Shown: in pieces, positions 34,426-42,675 of the stretch
Position numbering within the stretch: position 1 is the first letter of the stretch
Layout: the number at the start of each line of letters is the position of its first letter
The notes under the pieces: generated by a model
The model's input: the letters and a program-made list of their open reading frames with translations, nothing else
Told to the model about the DNA's origin: nothing
Databases searched by the model: none
Assembly: GCA_029821635.1 (NCBI GenBank)
Contig: JALGSW010000005.1
Coordinates: forward strand, 1 to 58,828
Direction: 5' to 3'
DNA: 58,828 nt
From: Candidatus Zipacnadia bacterium
GTDB taxonomy: Bacteria; Armatimonadota; Zipacnadia; Zipacnadales; UBA5352
Translations under genes and position numbers: made by a program

Positions 34426-36443
34426 CACTCCACCTCCGGCGGCCACGTCATCGGTATCGCTTCGCCTGTCGCGCGCCATTGCTGCTCCATCCTGTCGAGC
34501 TCCGCGAAGTAGAAGCCGATGTAGTCTTCCTGGTCGGAGCTGTTCAGCGGCCAGCCCGGGTAGGCCCAGCGGCAGCGGCCGTTGAGCGCGAGCATGGTCT
34601 GAAGCTGCAGCTTCAGCGAGGCCTTCTCCGCGTTCGTCACGTCCTCGCGCGTGTAGTTCTCAGGCAGCGGCTCGAGCAGCATGTTGTTGCCCTTGAGCGT
34701 GGCGAGCGTGTTGGAGATGTGCTGCGTGTTGACCACATAGCGCAGATACGGGTCGCTGGGACCGTGGATCACCTGGGCCTCGGCGCGCAGCAGGAAGGTC
34801 GCGTAGCTGTCGATGAACGGGCAGTATATCTCGGTCATGCGCGCGGGCGGGTTGAGGGTGCAGTGCACATAGATCGTCCCGTCGCCCACGCGTTCGCGCA
34901 CGATCCGCATGGCGCGGTAGCAGCCCATCCAGTCCTGGAGCTGCGGGTAGCCGTCGAAGTACCAGCCGTCGAAGCCGTAGCGGCGGCGGGTCACGCGCAG
35001 GTCCTCGAGGAAGAAGTCCACGTCGAGCCCCACCCAATCGTAGCTGGTCGGGTGGCGGTAGATGATCGACTCCGTCCCGAGCTCATGCCCGCGGTCGATG
35101 CTCGCCATCAGCGCCTCGGGATCGGTGATGTTGTATGGCGCGTGGGTATTGCCGGCGACCCACTGGTCGTAGATGTGCCCGAACATGAAGTGCACGCTCG
35201 CGTGCTTCGAGTACTCCTCCAGCGCCTCCTGCGCGATCACGCCCCCGCCGGTGCAGACGATGCGCTTGTCGAACGACTCCTCCCAGTCGAACTCGCGGCC
35301 GGGGAAGACCGCCAGCGCGAACATCTCCCGCGCTCCCACGCTCCACGACGCGCTCCAGCTCGGCTCGCTCGTGTCCGCCTCCGGCGGCTGGATCGTCGTG
35401 CCGGGCGAAGTCAGCTCCGGCCGCGCCCAAGGCGTCACGCAGAAGCCCCCGGCCTCGTCGATCGCCAGCAGGTGCGGGTCCTGCACGCGGAACCACTCCG
35501 CGCCGATCCGCGAGGTCACCGTCGCGCTCAGCGCCCGGTTCGTCGCGATCGTCACCAGCGAGTCGCCCTGGAAGCCCAGCGCGAGGTCGCGCCCCTCCAG
35601 CACACACACGTCGTCATCGCGCCGGCCCAGCCGCAGCTCGCCCAGCGGCCCGCCGAAGTCCACCGTAGCGACCTCGCGCTGCGCGCCGATGCGCTGGCTG
35701 CAGCTCATAGTGCCCGCGGCCGCGTCGAGCACGTACTGCGCGCCGGAGGTCGTCACCGTGAAGTGGGCGCTCGCGCCCCGGCCGTCCTGCTCCGCGCCCT
35801 CGACGGACATGCCGAAGCGTGACGGGCTGCCGGGGAAGGTCACCGCTCTCGGCAGGTCCCAGTCGGGCGCGTCCGGGTACTCGAGCTTGCGCAGGCTGAT
35901 GTTGTCGAGGAAGACCCTGTCCTGCCCGTCGCGGATGAAGATCACGAGCTGCAGACCGCCCACGTCGGAGCGCGTGCAGCGGAAGATGCCGGAGTACTCG
36001 CGCCAGGCGCCTGTGCCCTCACCGGTGCGCAGCGTGACCGGCTCGGCACGACCCGCGGGCCACTGGGGCGAGGACATGAGCCGCTCGCCGGGCGCGGCGT
36101 ACCAGTTGCAGTGCACGTAGACGTAGCCGCGGCCGGTCTCGCGCCGCGCGGCCATGCGGAACTCATAGTAGGCACCGGGCTCGATCGGCACGAAGCTCTG
36201 CACCGCGGCGACGGCGCCGGCGTCCTCGGCGCTCTCGATCATCGCGGAATGCTCGCCGGCGTAGACGGGCTCATCCACGATCTGCATCGCCGAACTCCAG
36301 CCGTCGCGCGTGCCGATCTCGAAGTCACCGTTCGCGACGAGGTTCTCACCGACCGCCTCGGCCCGGGTGTCGGCGGCGATGGCGGGCGTCAGGGCGCCGG
36401 CCACGAGCAGCGCAGCGATCGTCAGTGAGGCGGCTCGCATCAT
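34425..36443 (-). CDS. Secreted TIM-barrel protein, paralogue 2
   Basis: A 672-aa protein; signal peptide MMRAASLTIAALLVAGALTP, then AIA. A jelly-roll module at about 30-190 (NLVANGDFEIGTRDGW, VFLDNISLRKLEYPD) resembles CBM4/9 folds. The beta-sandwich and barrel follow with EFDWEESFDKRIVC, YGFDGWYFDGYPQLQDWMGC and EIYCPFIDSYATFLLRAEAQ, colinear with paralogue 1. Start ATG 36443 (or 36440) is set by the signal peptide; the frame stays open far upstream but reads as Thr/Arg/Ser-rich nonsense. It is first of a three-gene operon with paralogue 1 and the transglutaminase. Confidence 0.75.
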   Translation of the reverse strand: MMRAASLTIAALLVAGALTPAIAADTRAEAVGENLVANGDFEIGTRDGWSSAMQIVDEPVYAGEHSAMIESAEDAGAVAAVQSFVPIEPGAYYEFRMAARRETGRGYVYVHCNWYAAPGERLMSSPQWPAGRAEPVTLRTGEGTGAWREYSGIFRCTRSDVGGLQLVIFIRDGQDRVFLDNISLRKLEYPDAPDWDLPRAVTFPGSPSRFGMSVEGAEQDGRGASAHFTVTTSGAQYVLDAAAGTMSCSQRIGAQREVATVDFGGPLGELRLGRRDDDVCVLEGRDLALGFQGDSLVTIATNRALSATVTSRIGAEWFRVQDPHLLAIDEAGGFCVTPWARPELTSPGTTIQPPEADTSEPSWSASWSVGAREMFALAVFPGREFDWEESFDKRIVCTGGGVIAQEALEEYSKHASVHFMFGHIYDQWVAGNTHAPYNITDPEALMASIDRGHELGTESIIYRHPTSYDWVGLDVDFFLEDLRVTRRRYGFDGWYFDGYPQLQDWMGCYRAMRIVRERVGDGTIYVHCTLNPPARMTEIYCPFIDSYATFLLRAEAQVIHGPSDPYLRYVVNTQHISNTLATLKGNNMLLEPLPENYTREDVTNAEKASLKLQLQTMLALNGRCRWAYPGWPLNSSDQEDYIGFYFAELDRMEQQWRATGEAIPMTWPPEVE

Positions 36444-36526
36444 GGCAATCAGTCCACTGGGTTCAGATGGCAGGGGCAGGGAGTGTCTTCGCGCTTGGGG
36501 TTCCGGTTCCCTCCCGCTTAAACGCA

Positions 36527-36556
36527 CGCGGGCCGGCGATCGCTCGCCGGCCCGCG
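36527..36556 (-). terminator. Hairpin terminator after the prepilin gene
   Basis: A perfect 13-bp stem CGCGGGCCGGCGA / TCGCCGGCCCGCG with a TCGC loop lies 27 nt after the prepilin stop on the minus strand, followed by TGCGTTTAAG. The T-run is short. It separates the prepilin gene from the secreted TIM-barrel operon downstream. Confidence 0.65.
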
Positions 36557-36582
36557 GGGCACTGCGCTGGTCGTCTGCTACG

Positions 36583-37170
36583 CTACGGGAGGTCCCAGTC
36601 CCAGAGTCGGACGTCGAGGTAGTTGGTCGGGAGCATCCACTTGGCATGGCCGTCGGCGAAGCCGAGGTTGGCGCCCTCGTTGTGGCGCGGCACGCCGTCG
36701 TTGTCAATGGCGCTGCCGTCATTGCGCCACGGGTTGGAGATGTAGTAGCTGCCGTCGAGGATCACGAGGGCCTCGGAGGGGCGCGCAATCTGCGCGAGCT
36801 TCATGTTGTTCTGCCCGCTGTTGCTGTAGTAGTTGTACGAGTAGTTGAAGAGAGCCCCAAGCTCCGCGAGGGTGGTGGGACCGTTGTTGCTCGCGCTGGG
36901 GCAGTTGTAGACCTGCACGTTGTTGACGTAGGGGTAGATCTGGTCGGTCCAGTCAGGGCTGTTACCGTGCCGGGGCATCCGCTCGTCATAGTCCTGAGCA
37001 TACTGCTGCACCGCCAGCATGATCTGCTTGACGTTGCTCAGACAGCTCGTCTGTCGGGCCTTCTCCCGCGCCCGTGCGAAGACCGGGAACAGGATCGCTG
37101 CCAGGATCGCGATGATCGCGATGACGACCAGAAGTTCGATCAGCGTAAAGCCACGTCGTTCTGAACGCAT
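36583..37170 (-). CDS. Type IV prepilin-like protein (H-X9-DG)
   Basis: A 195-aa pseudopilin. The prepilin leader RRG|FTLIE is cleaved before Phe, and the long hydrophobic helix continues as [20 protein letters not shown] with the ARAREKAR end. The C-terminal motif H-X9-DG appears in [14 protein letters not shown]. Such DUF1559-type proteins are very numerous in Armatimonadota and Planctomycetes and are exported by type II/IV pilus-like systems. ATG 37170 is used; a TTG at 37191 is possible. A hairpin follows the stop. No assembly genes are nearby, so it is probably an orphan minor pilin. A broken relative lies at 43478. Confidence 0.92.
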   Translation of the reverse strand: MRSERRGFTLIELLVVIAIIAILAAILFPVFARAREKARQTSCLSNVKQIMLAVQQYAQDYDERMPRHGNSPDWTDQIYPYVNNVQVYNCPSASNNGPTTLAELGALFNYSYNYYSNSGQNNMKLAQIARPSEALVILDGSYYISNPWRNDGSAIDNDGVPRHNEGANLGFADGHAKWMLPTNYLDVRLWDWDLP

Positions 37171-37547
37171 TGTGTCTGACCATCCTCTCAAGTGAGACTT
37201 GTATCACCGCCCCGGCGACTCGCCAGGATGGTGTCAGGGCCTGTACAGACATACTCACCGCGCCGCGCAATGGCTGTGCGGCACGCTGTCGCGACGACGG
37301 CATCGGGTGGATCGGAAGCGCAAACGACCTCGGGGGCAGTACTTCCGCACTGCTCGGGGAGGACTATCGCCACACCCACGTCACCGGCACAGTATCACAT
37401 TCCCCGCCGAATGTGAAGCAGATATTGACGGGCGCCAGGGCCATCACTTGCGCCCGCCGGCTGTGGAGTCGCCGCGCGGCAGGTCCCGAAGCCTCGGATT
37501 GCGAAATAGCCCGTGGCCAAACTGCGCTCCATCGGGAGGCACCAACA
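37171..37547. other. Intergenic region without recognisable content
   Basis: A 377-bp space between the divergent prepilin and LamG-domain genes. It must hold both promoters, but I see no -10/-35 pair with good spacing, no clear palindrome and no plausible gene in any frame. Confidence 0.5.
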
Positions 37548-39611
37548 ATGTCCCGGCTGTCAGGCGTCGCCACGGTCGTCTTCCTGCTCCTCTGCACCGG
37601 CGCAGGCGCACAGATGATCGCTCCGCTGCAGGCCGACGAGCATACGCTGCTGCTCTACCGCTTCGAGAGCGATGGCGCCACGATCACCGACGAGGGCCCG
37701 CTGAGCCTCAGCGGCAGCATCGTACAGGGGGAGGACCGGGAGCCCGTGGACGCGCCCGAACGCGTCGAGGGCGTCAGCGGGCAGGCGCTCACACTCGCGC
37801 CGCAGCAGATGGTGGTGCTGCCGAGCAATCCGCCGGAGCTGCGCGGCATGGACCAGCTCACGGTCGAGCTGTGGTTCCGCAGCGTTAACGAGGATCCGAC
37901 GCATCGCCAGCGCATCGCGCTCTACTGGGAGCACTACCTCATCAGTGTGTTCGAGGGCGGGCGCCTGACCGGGCACATCTACGATCAGGACGCGACGAAC
38001 AATCCCATCCGCGGGCATAGCCCGATCGTCCCCGGACGCTGGTACCACTCCGCCCTCACATATGACGGTGAGCGCGCGAAGCTGTGGCTCAACGGCCGCG
38101 AGGAGGCCGCGGTGCGCGTCACCGGCACGATCAACGCCGACCCCGGCGCCGGCCTGCGTATCGGCTCCACCGGCGACGACTGGTTCGAGGGGCAGATCGA
38201 TGAGCTGCGCATCTCCAACATCGCACGCACCGCATTCCCAGAGGCGCGGCAGTTCGACTTCTGCCGCCCCTCCGAGACGCTGCTGATCTCCGGCGGCACC
38301 GCGCGCATCATCTTCGACCCGATCCTGCCCGAGGGTGTCAGCTCAGTCGCCTGCACCGCCTCGCTCGGCGACGTCACCGCGAACGCAACCATCGGCGAGG
38401 ACGCGCTCAAGGACTACTCCGAAGGCACGCGCACCGGAAGCTGCGAGGTCGTGCTCGATGTACCCGAGGGGCTGGAGGGCTCGGCCATCCTCAGGGGCGG
38501 CCTGAGCTACGAGCAGGACGGCCGCGCGATTACGGCCGGGCGCGACTTCCCCGTCACGGTCGAGGCGATGGTGCCGCCGCCCGCCGTCGAGTTCCGCGGC
38601 GCGTGGACACACAGCCACCGCATGGAGGACCCCGAAGACCTGTTCTCGCGCATGGCCGCCGCAGGCCTCAACTCCGCCGTCATGCGCGTGCGCCGCGGCG
38701 AGACGGCCTACTACGCCTCCACGCTCGGACCGGTCTCGAACGTGCCGTACGAGAACGAGCAACTCCTCGAGGACTGCGTCGCGGCCTGCAAGCGCCACGG
38801 GATCGACCTCTACTGCTACGTCAACAACTTCCCGATCGGCTCGCCGGAGAGCGAATACGCGCAGCAACTGCGTGCGGAGGGCTGCTGGCAGAAGAGCGCG
38901 ACGGGCGAGGACGTTGCGTGGCTGTGCCCGAGCCATCCGGCGAACCTCGACCTCGTCGAGGCCGCGATGCTCGAGCTGGTGCGCGACTACGACATCGCGG
39001 GCGTGCAGTACGACTTCATCCGCTACGGGCAGGCCGACGTGTGCTTCTGCGACCGCTGCCGGGCGGCGTTTGAGGCGCGCATCGGGCATGCCGTCACCAA
39101 CTGGCCCGCCGACTGCCGCCCCGAGGGCGAGCTGTACGATGAGTGGCAGGACCAGCGCGCGGATCTGATCACCGCGGCGGTGGAGCGCACGAGCGCGGCC
39201 GTCCGCGCGGCCGATCCGGACGCCATGATCTCCGCGGCGGTCTTTGCGATGCCGCCGGAGAAGGCGAAGCAAACGGTCGGTCAGGAGTGGGACCTGTGGT
39301 GCCGCGAGGGGCTGCTCGATGCCCTCTGCCCGATGTCGTACACGCCCGGCAACGCGGCCTACGAGGAGACGGTGGGCCTCATCCTCGAAGCGGTGGGTGA
39401 GTACCTGCCGGTCTACGCGGGCATCGGCCTGCGCTCGGGCAGCCAGGTGATGCGCTATCCGGAGCAGCTTGCGGCGAAGATCAACACGGCGCGGCGGCTG
39501 GGCGCGCCGGGCTTCACGATGTTCGCGATCACGCCGCCAACCGATGCGCCGGAGACGGTCATCATGCCGCTGCGCGAGCGCATGCTGCCGGGGGATGGCA
39601 GGGAAGAGTGA
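37548..39611 (+). CDS. Secreted protein with laminin-G-like and GHL10-type domains
   Basis: A 687-aa protein; signal peptide SRLSGVATVVFLLLCTGAGA. Residues about 30-225 form a LamG/concanavalin-like sandwich (LTVELWFRSVNEDPTHRQRI, GRWYHSALTYDGERAKLWLN, FEGQIDELRISNIAR). Residues about 340-680 resemble glycosyl-hydrolase-like family 10 barrels: FRGAWTHSHRMEDPEDLFSR, MAAAGLNSAVMRVR, YDIAGVQYDFIRYG with a CFCDRC cluster, then DALCPMSYTPGN. GGGAGG lies 8 nt before ATG 37548. It probably binds and cleaves a polysaccharide. A heptamer tandem repeat spans its stop codon. Confidence 0.82.
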   Translation: MSRLSGVATVVFLLLCTGAGAQMIAPLQADEHTLLLYRFESDGATITDEGPLSLSGSIVQGEDREPVDAPERVEGVSGQALTLAPQQMVVLPSNPPELRGMDQLTVELWFRSVNEDPTHRQRIALYWEHYLISVFEGGRLTGHIYDQDATNNPIRGHSPIVPGRWYHSALTYDGERAKLWLNGREEAAVRVTGTINADPGAGLRIGSTGDDWFEGQIDELRISNIARTAFPEARQFDFCRPSETLLISGGTARIIFDPILPEGVSSVACTASLGDVTANATIGEDALKDYSEGTRTGSCEVVLDVPEGLEGSAILRGGLSYEQDGRAITAGRDFPVTVEAMVPPPAVEFRGAWTHSHRMEDPEDLFSRMAAAGLNSAVMRVRRGETAYYASTLGPVSNVPYENEQLLEDCVAACKRHGIDLYCYVNNFPIGSPESEYAQQLRAEGCWQKSATGEDVAWLCPSHPANLDLVEAAMLELVRDYDIAGVQYDFIRYGQADVCFCDRCRAAFEARIGHAVTNWPADCRPEGELYDEWQDQRADLITAAVERTSAAVRAADPDAMISAAVFAMPPEKAKQTVGQEWDLWCREGLLDALCPMSYTPGNAAYEETVGLILEAVGEYLPVYAGIGLRSGSQVMRYPEQLAAKINTARRLGAPGFTMFAITPPTDAPETVIMPLRERMLPGDGREE

Positions 39612-39630
39612 AAAGTGAAGAGTGAAGAGG
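39603..39630. repeat. Tandem heptamer repeat (GAAGAGT)x4
   Basis: Four consecutive 7-bp units, GAAGAGT, GAAAAGT, GAAGAGT and GAAGAGG, begin inside the last codons of the LamG gene and run past its stop. They resemble the heptanucleotide STRR repeats described in cyanobacteria. A second heptamer array occurs at 48766. Confidence 0.8.
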
Positions 39631-39678
39631 GGACGGCCCGGGGGCGCGCCCTCCACAAGAGATCCGGAGACTTCGCCT

Positions 39679-40632
39679 ATGCCCGACGAACCACAATCGG
39701 CCGCCCCTGACGAACGCGACGCCATCGCGGAGCGCTGTGGCCCGGTGCTCGACCCGGTGCTGCTGCTCGTCGCGTTCTTCTGGGGCGGGAACTTCGTCGC
39801 CTACAAGTACCTGATGGGCCTCGTCTCCGCCGCGGGCCTGCTCGCGTTGCGCTTCTCGCTGATCACTGCGATGCTGCTGGTGGTCCTCGCGCTGCGCGGC
39901 CGTCTGCGCAGTGGCAACTCCCGCGGAATGTGGCTGCGCATCGGCCTTGCGGGCGTGCTGGTCATGGGCCTGCAGCAGGTCTGTTTCGTGACCGGCCTGA
40001 ACCTCACCGCGGCAGGCGAGGGCTCGCTGCTGTTCGCCACCGCCCCGATCTTCACCGCGCTGATCGCGGCCGCCCTCGGCCACGAGCGCATCAGCCGTGC
40101 GAACTGGCTGGGCATCGTCGCCGCGATGGTAGGCTGCGCGATGGTCATCCTCGGCGGATCGGGCGCCGAACATGTGCCGGCCACGCGAGTGAAAGGCGAC
40201 CTGTTCATGCTCGCGTCATCATTCGGATATGCCCTGTTCATGGTCGTCAGCGCGCCGCTGATGCGCCGCTACGGCGCCCTGAAGGTCGTCACCTTCAGCT
40301 TCCTCTTCGGCCTCCTGGTGGTCATCCCGTTCGGCGCCCGCGACGCGCTTGCGGCCGACTGGGGCTCCCTCGGCCCCATCGGCTGGGTGGCGCTGTTCTG
40401 GACGGTGGTCCTCGCAGGCACCTTTGGCTTCACCGCCTGGTACTGGCGGATCTCGCGCACCAGCGCCTCCCGCGTGGCGGTCTATCAGTACTTCGTGCCG
40501 GTGGTCGCGATGATCGCTGCGGCACTGCTGCTCTCAGAGCGTCCGGCGACGCTGCAGATCATCGGCGCGGGCTTCGTGCTGCTCGGACTTTACTTCGCCC
40601 GGCGCACGAACGTGGCGGACTGCCCGTCATGA
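39679..40632 (+). CDS. EamA/DMT-superfamily transporter
   Basis: A 317-aa inner-membrane protein with about ten transmembrane helices arranged as two EamA repeats: first LLLVAFFWGGNFVAYKYLMG with AEGSLLFATAPIFTALIAAA, second GDLFMLASSFGYALFMVVSA with ASRVAVYQYFVPVVAMIAAA. Members export amino acids, nucleobases or other metabolites. The ATG at 39679 is supported by GGAGA upstream and by an acidic soluble N-terminus of about 25 residues. It lies 67 nt after the LamG gene and may be co-transcribed. The substrate is unknown. Confidence 0.9.
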   Translation: MPDEPQSAAPDERDAIAERCGPVLDPVLLLVAFFWGGNFVAYKYLMGLVSAAGLLALRFSLITAMLLVVLALRGRLRSGNSRGMWLRIGLAGVLVMGLQQVCFVTGLNLTAAGEGSLLFATAPIFTALIAAALGHERISRANWLGIVAAMVGCAMVILGGSGAEHVPATRVKGDLFMLASSFGYALFMVVSAPLMRRYGALKVVTFSFLFGLLVVIPFGARDALAADWGSLGPIGWVALFWTVVLAGTFGFTAWYWRISRTSASRVAVYQYFVPVVAMIAAALLLSERPATLQIIGAGFVLLGLYFARRTNVADCPS

Positions 40633-40736
40633 GTGCGCAAACGCGCCGACTACCGTCCCCAGGCCATTAAACACGCCCCAATCGCCCTCTAACGCGGGAA
40701 TCTGCGCAAGAATGAGCAGTTTTTTGCGCTGAAACA

Positions 40737-40765
40737 TTGACATTGGCGGCCCAATGCGGTAAACA
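40737..40765 (+). promoter_or_regulatory. Promoter candidate for the DUF2188 gene
   Basis: TTGACA (40737-40742) and TAAACA (40760-40765) are 17 bp apart, in an AT-richer patch of the 362-bp gap. The spacer contains ATTGG-CGG-CCCAAT symmetry. A leader of roughly 220 nt would follow, including a hairpin ATGCGCC-TGAAAC-GGCGCAT (40787-40806). Confidence 0.5.
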
Positions 40766-40994
40766 AACCTGTAGAGAAAGGTTGTCATGCGCCTGAAACG
40801 GCGCATCAGCGCTCCAGCGGCCCGGAATCGGTGCAAACTGAGCCCCATGCAGGGCGGGGGCAGGCACTGTTCGTCGAAGTTCTGACACGCCCGATCTTGA
40901 CGTGGTTGTGACGCTCTCTTCCTTACGGCAGTCAGCCCCGCCGGAGAACATCCCGCGCACAACGGGGCTTTGATAGCAGAGGGAGGCGCAGACC

Positions 40995-41195
40995 ATGGCG
41001 AAGAAGGACTACCATGTGAAGATGGCGGGCGACTCGTGGGTGGTGATTGGGAAGGGCAACAAGAAGCCCACTTCCAAGCACGACACTCAGAAGGATGCCT
41101 GGGACGCCGCGAAGATGCGGGCGGAGAAGGCCAAGTCCAAGGCCGTCAAGTACGGCAAGGACGGTAAGATCAAGGACCAGCGGTCGTACGCGTAA
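40995..41195 (+). CDS. DUF2188 domain protein
   Basis: A 66-aa Lys-rich soluble protein: KDYHVKMAGDSWVVIGKGNK, then HDTQKDAWDAAKMRAEK and HGRDGKIR-like YGKDGKIKDQRSY. This covers the whole DUF2188 family, small proteins of unknown function often linked with stress. GAGGGAGG lies about 8 nt before the ATG. It has lower GC and many Lys codons compared with neighbours, and its own promoter and leader, so it is likely monocistronic and well expressed. Confidence 0.88.
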   Translation: MAKKDYHVKMAGDSWVVIGKGNKKPTSKHDTQKDAWDAAKMRAEKAKSKAVKYGKDGKIKDQRSYA

Positions 41196-41280
41196 CGACC
41201 GCCTCGTAGCCGTCCAGACCGACCAATGCTCACCATGACGGCGGGACCACGTGCGCCCGAGGCGCCCGTTGGTCGCGCCG

Positions 41281-42378
41281 TTATGAGTTCTGGCCGATCC
41301 ATTCCAGCGTGCGCTCCAGCTCATCGCGGTTCGGCGCGCTCACGTGGTAAAACAGCCGCGACGGATCGAGCCGCTCCTGGAAGCGCGGCACGTCGGCGAG
41401 GGTCCCGTAGCACATAACGCTCTTGCCGCGCTTTTGTATCTCCTCCAGCAAGTCCAGCCACTCCACCGGCGGCGGATTGCCTGTGCCCGGCACCCACTGG
41501 ATGCAGTCGATCGCCTCAATGGCGAGCAGCTCGTCCGTGTGGCACAGCGAGGTCGGGCCGTCCCAGTGGTAGATGCAGTGGTCGAGGTGCTCGGCTTCCT
41601 CGGTGAGGTCGGGCGCGACCAGCTCGCGGAAGTGGTGGGGGCCGATCAGCGCCGCGAAGTCGCACTGGATCGTGTTGCACTTGCCTTCGCAGAACGCGGA
41701 GATCCAGCCCGCACCGGTGCCGCATACTCCCATCCGCCCGTCCTCGTGGAAGGTGTCGTAGACCGGCGCGTAGAGCGCGCGCACCTGATCGTTGGCCTCG
41801 CGCATCAACTCCGGGAAGTCGTAGAGGTCGAGGCAGAACCTGCTGGCCCCGCGGATCGCCTCCAGCGCGTCCAGGTTCGAGTGCAGGTCGAGGTGCGAGA
41901 CCAGCCAGTTGCCGTCGGCGACCGCGGCGAGGCCCTGGTAGAGTTCTCTCATGTGGGTCCAGTAGATGCCGTCACGGTCGATCTCAAGCGGCAGCACGTC
42001 GCGCCAGTCGTCCACGAAGGTCGTCGCCCAGCTCGTGCTCATCTCGATGCCACGGCTGAACTCAATCTCCGCGCCAAGGAACGCCGCGAAGATGTCCGGC
42101 CCGAAGCCCGGCGAGAACTGCGGCATCGCGTCTCCGCCCCAGTAGACCGAGCGCACCCAGGCGTCCGTAACCGCCACGACCTCCTCGATGGGATCGTGCA
42201 GCATCGTGTAGTAGCTCGGCCGCGGCGCGGGCTCGACGCCCTCCAGCGGGCATGTGATGGTGACCGGCGGGCGGTCGAGCATCTCCCCCGCCCAGAACGC
42301 CTCCCAGCGCGCGGCGGATTCGCGGAATTCGGGCTTGAGCGAGAGCGGGCTGTCGTTCGCGGCCGTCGGCGTTGCCAT
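41281..42378 (-). CDS. Uroporphyrinogen decarboxylase-like protein
   Basis: A 365-aa protein related to the URO-D superfamily: SYYTMLHDPIEEVVAVTDAW, AFLGAEIEFSRGIE, GMGVCGTGAGW-like segment GRMGVCGTGAGWISAF, LDHCIYHWDGPTSLCH, ECIQWVPGTGNPP-like CIQWVPGTGNPPP. It is divergent from the first URO-D gene in sequence. Start ATG 42378 has GGTGA upstream; ATG 42396 is possible. The frame continues open toward 43497 but is antisense to the isomerase gene there. Cys and His residues could bind metal or a corrinoid partner. It is paired divergently with an isomerase, so a catabolic role is more likely than haem synthesis. Confidence 0.75.
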   Translation of the reverse strand: MATPTAANDSPLSLKPEFRESAARWEAFWAGEMLDRPPVTITCPLEGVEPAPRPSYYTMLHDPIEEVVAVTDAWVRSVYWGGDAMPQFSPGFGPDIFAAFLGAEIEFSRGIEMSTSWATTFVDDWRDVLPLEIDRDGIYWTHMRELYQGLAAVADGNWLVSHLDLHSNLDALEAIRGASRFCLDLYDFPELMREANDQVRALYAPVYDTFHEDGRMGVCGTGAGWISAFCEGKCNTIQCDFAALIGPHHFRELVAPDLTEEAEHLDHCIYHWDGPTSLCHTDELLAIEAIDCIQWVPGTGNPPPVEWLDLLEEIQKRGKSVMCYGTLADVPRFQERLDPSRLFYHVSAPNRDELERTLEWIGQNS

Positions 42379-42466
42379 CGCTAGATCACCGTTCATGCGT
42401 GTTGGGCGCAGGAGCGTGGGAGTTCGGCGCGGAGGTGAGCGGGGCCTTCTTCGAACACGTGCCTCT

Positions 42467-42582
42467 CCGTGCGACGGGCGCCCTCGCCCGTCGGTTGCTG
42501 CGGTCAGGCAACGGCCGACGCATCCAGACGGCGGGATGCGTCGCTCCAGACGGCGACGACGTGCGGGCGGGGGCGCCCGCAC
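42467..42582. repeat. Dispersed repeat cluster in a divergent spacer
   Basis: It begins with 28 nt identical to 28430-28457. A 10-bp stem CGACGCATCC-AGACGGC-GGGATGCGTCG (about 42517-42544) and a 9-bp stem GTGCGGGCG-GGGG-CGCCCGCAC (42561-42582) follow. It occupies most of the 297-bp space between the URO-D-like and isomerase-like genes, so it is present in both leaders. Confidence 0.75.
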
Positions 42583-42675
42583 CACAGAATCAATATAGGG
42601 AGGTGCTCTCAGCCCTGGCGGCAAAACACGCCCCGGCCTCCATGCATACCACCGACCGACCGGGAGCGATCCGCG

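Noticed and set aside
32560..34512. 650-codon plus-strand frame opposite the secreted TIM-barrel gene
   Set aside because: Repetitive Arg/Val/Asp composition, no domain; the minus-strand gene has a signal peptide and a paralogue.
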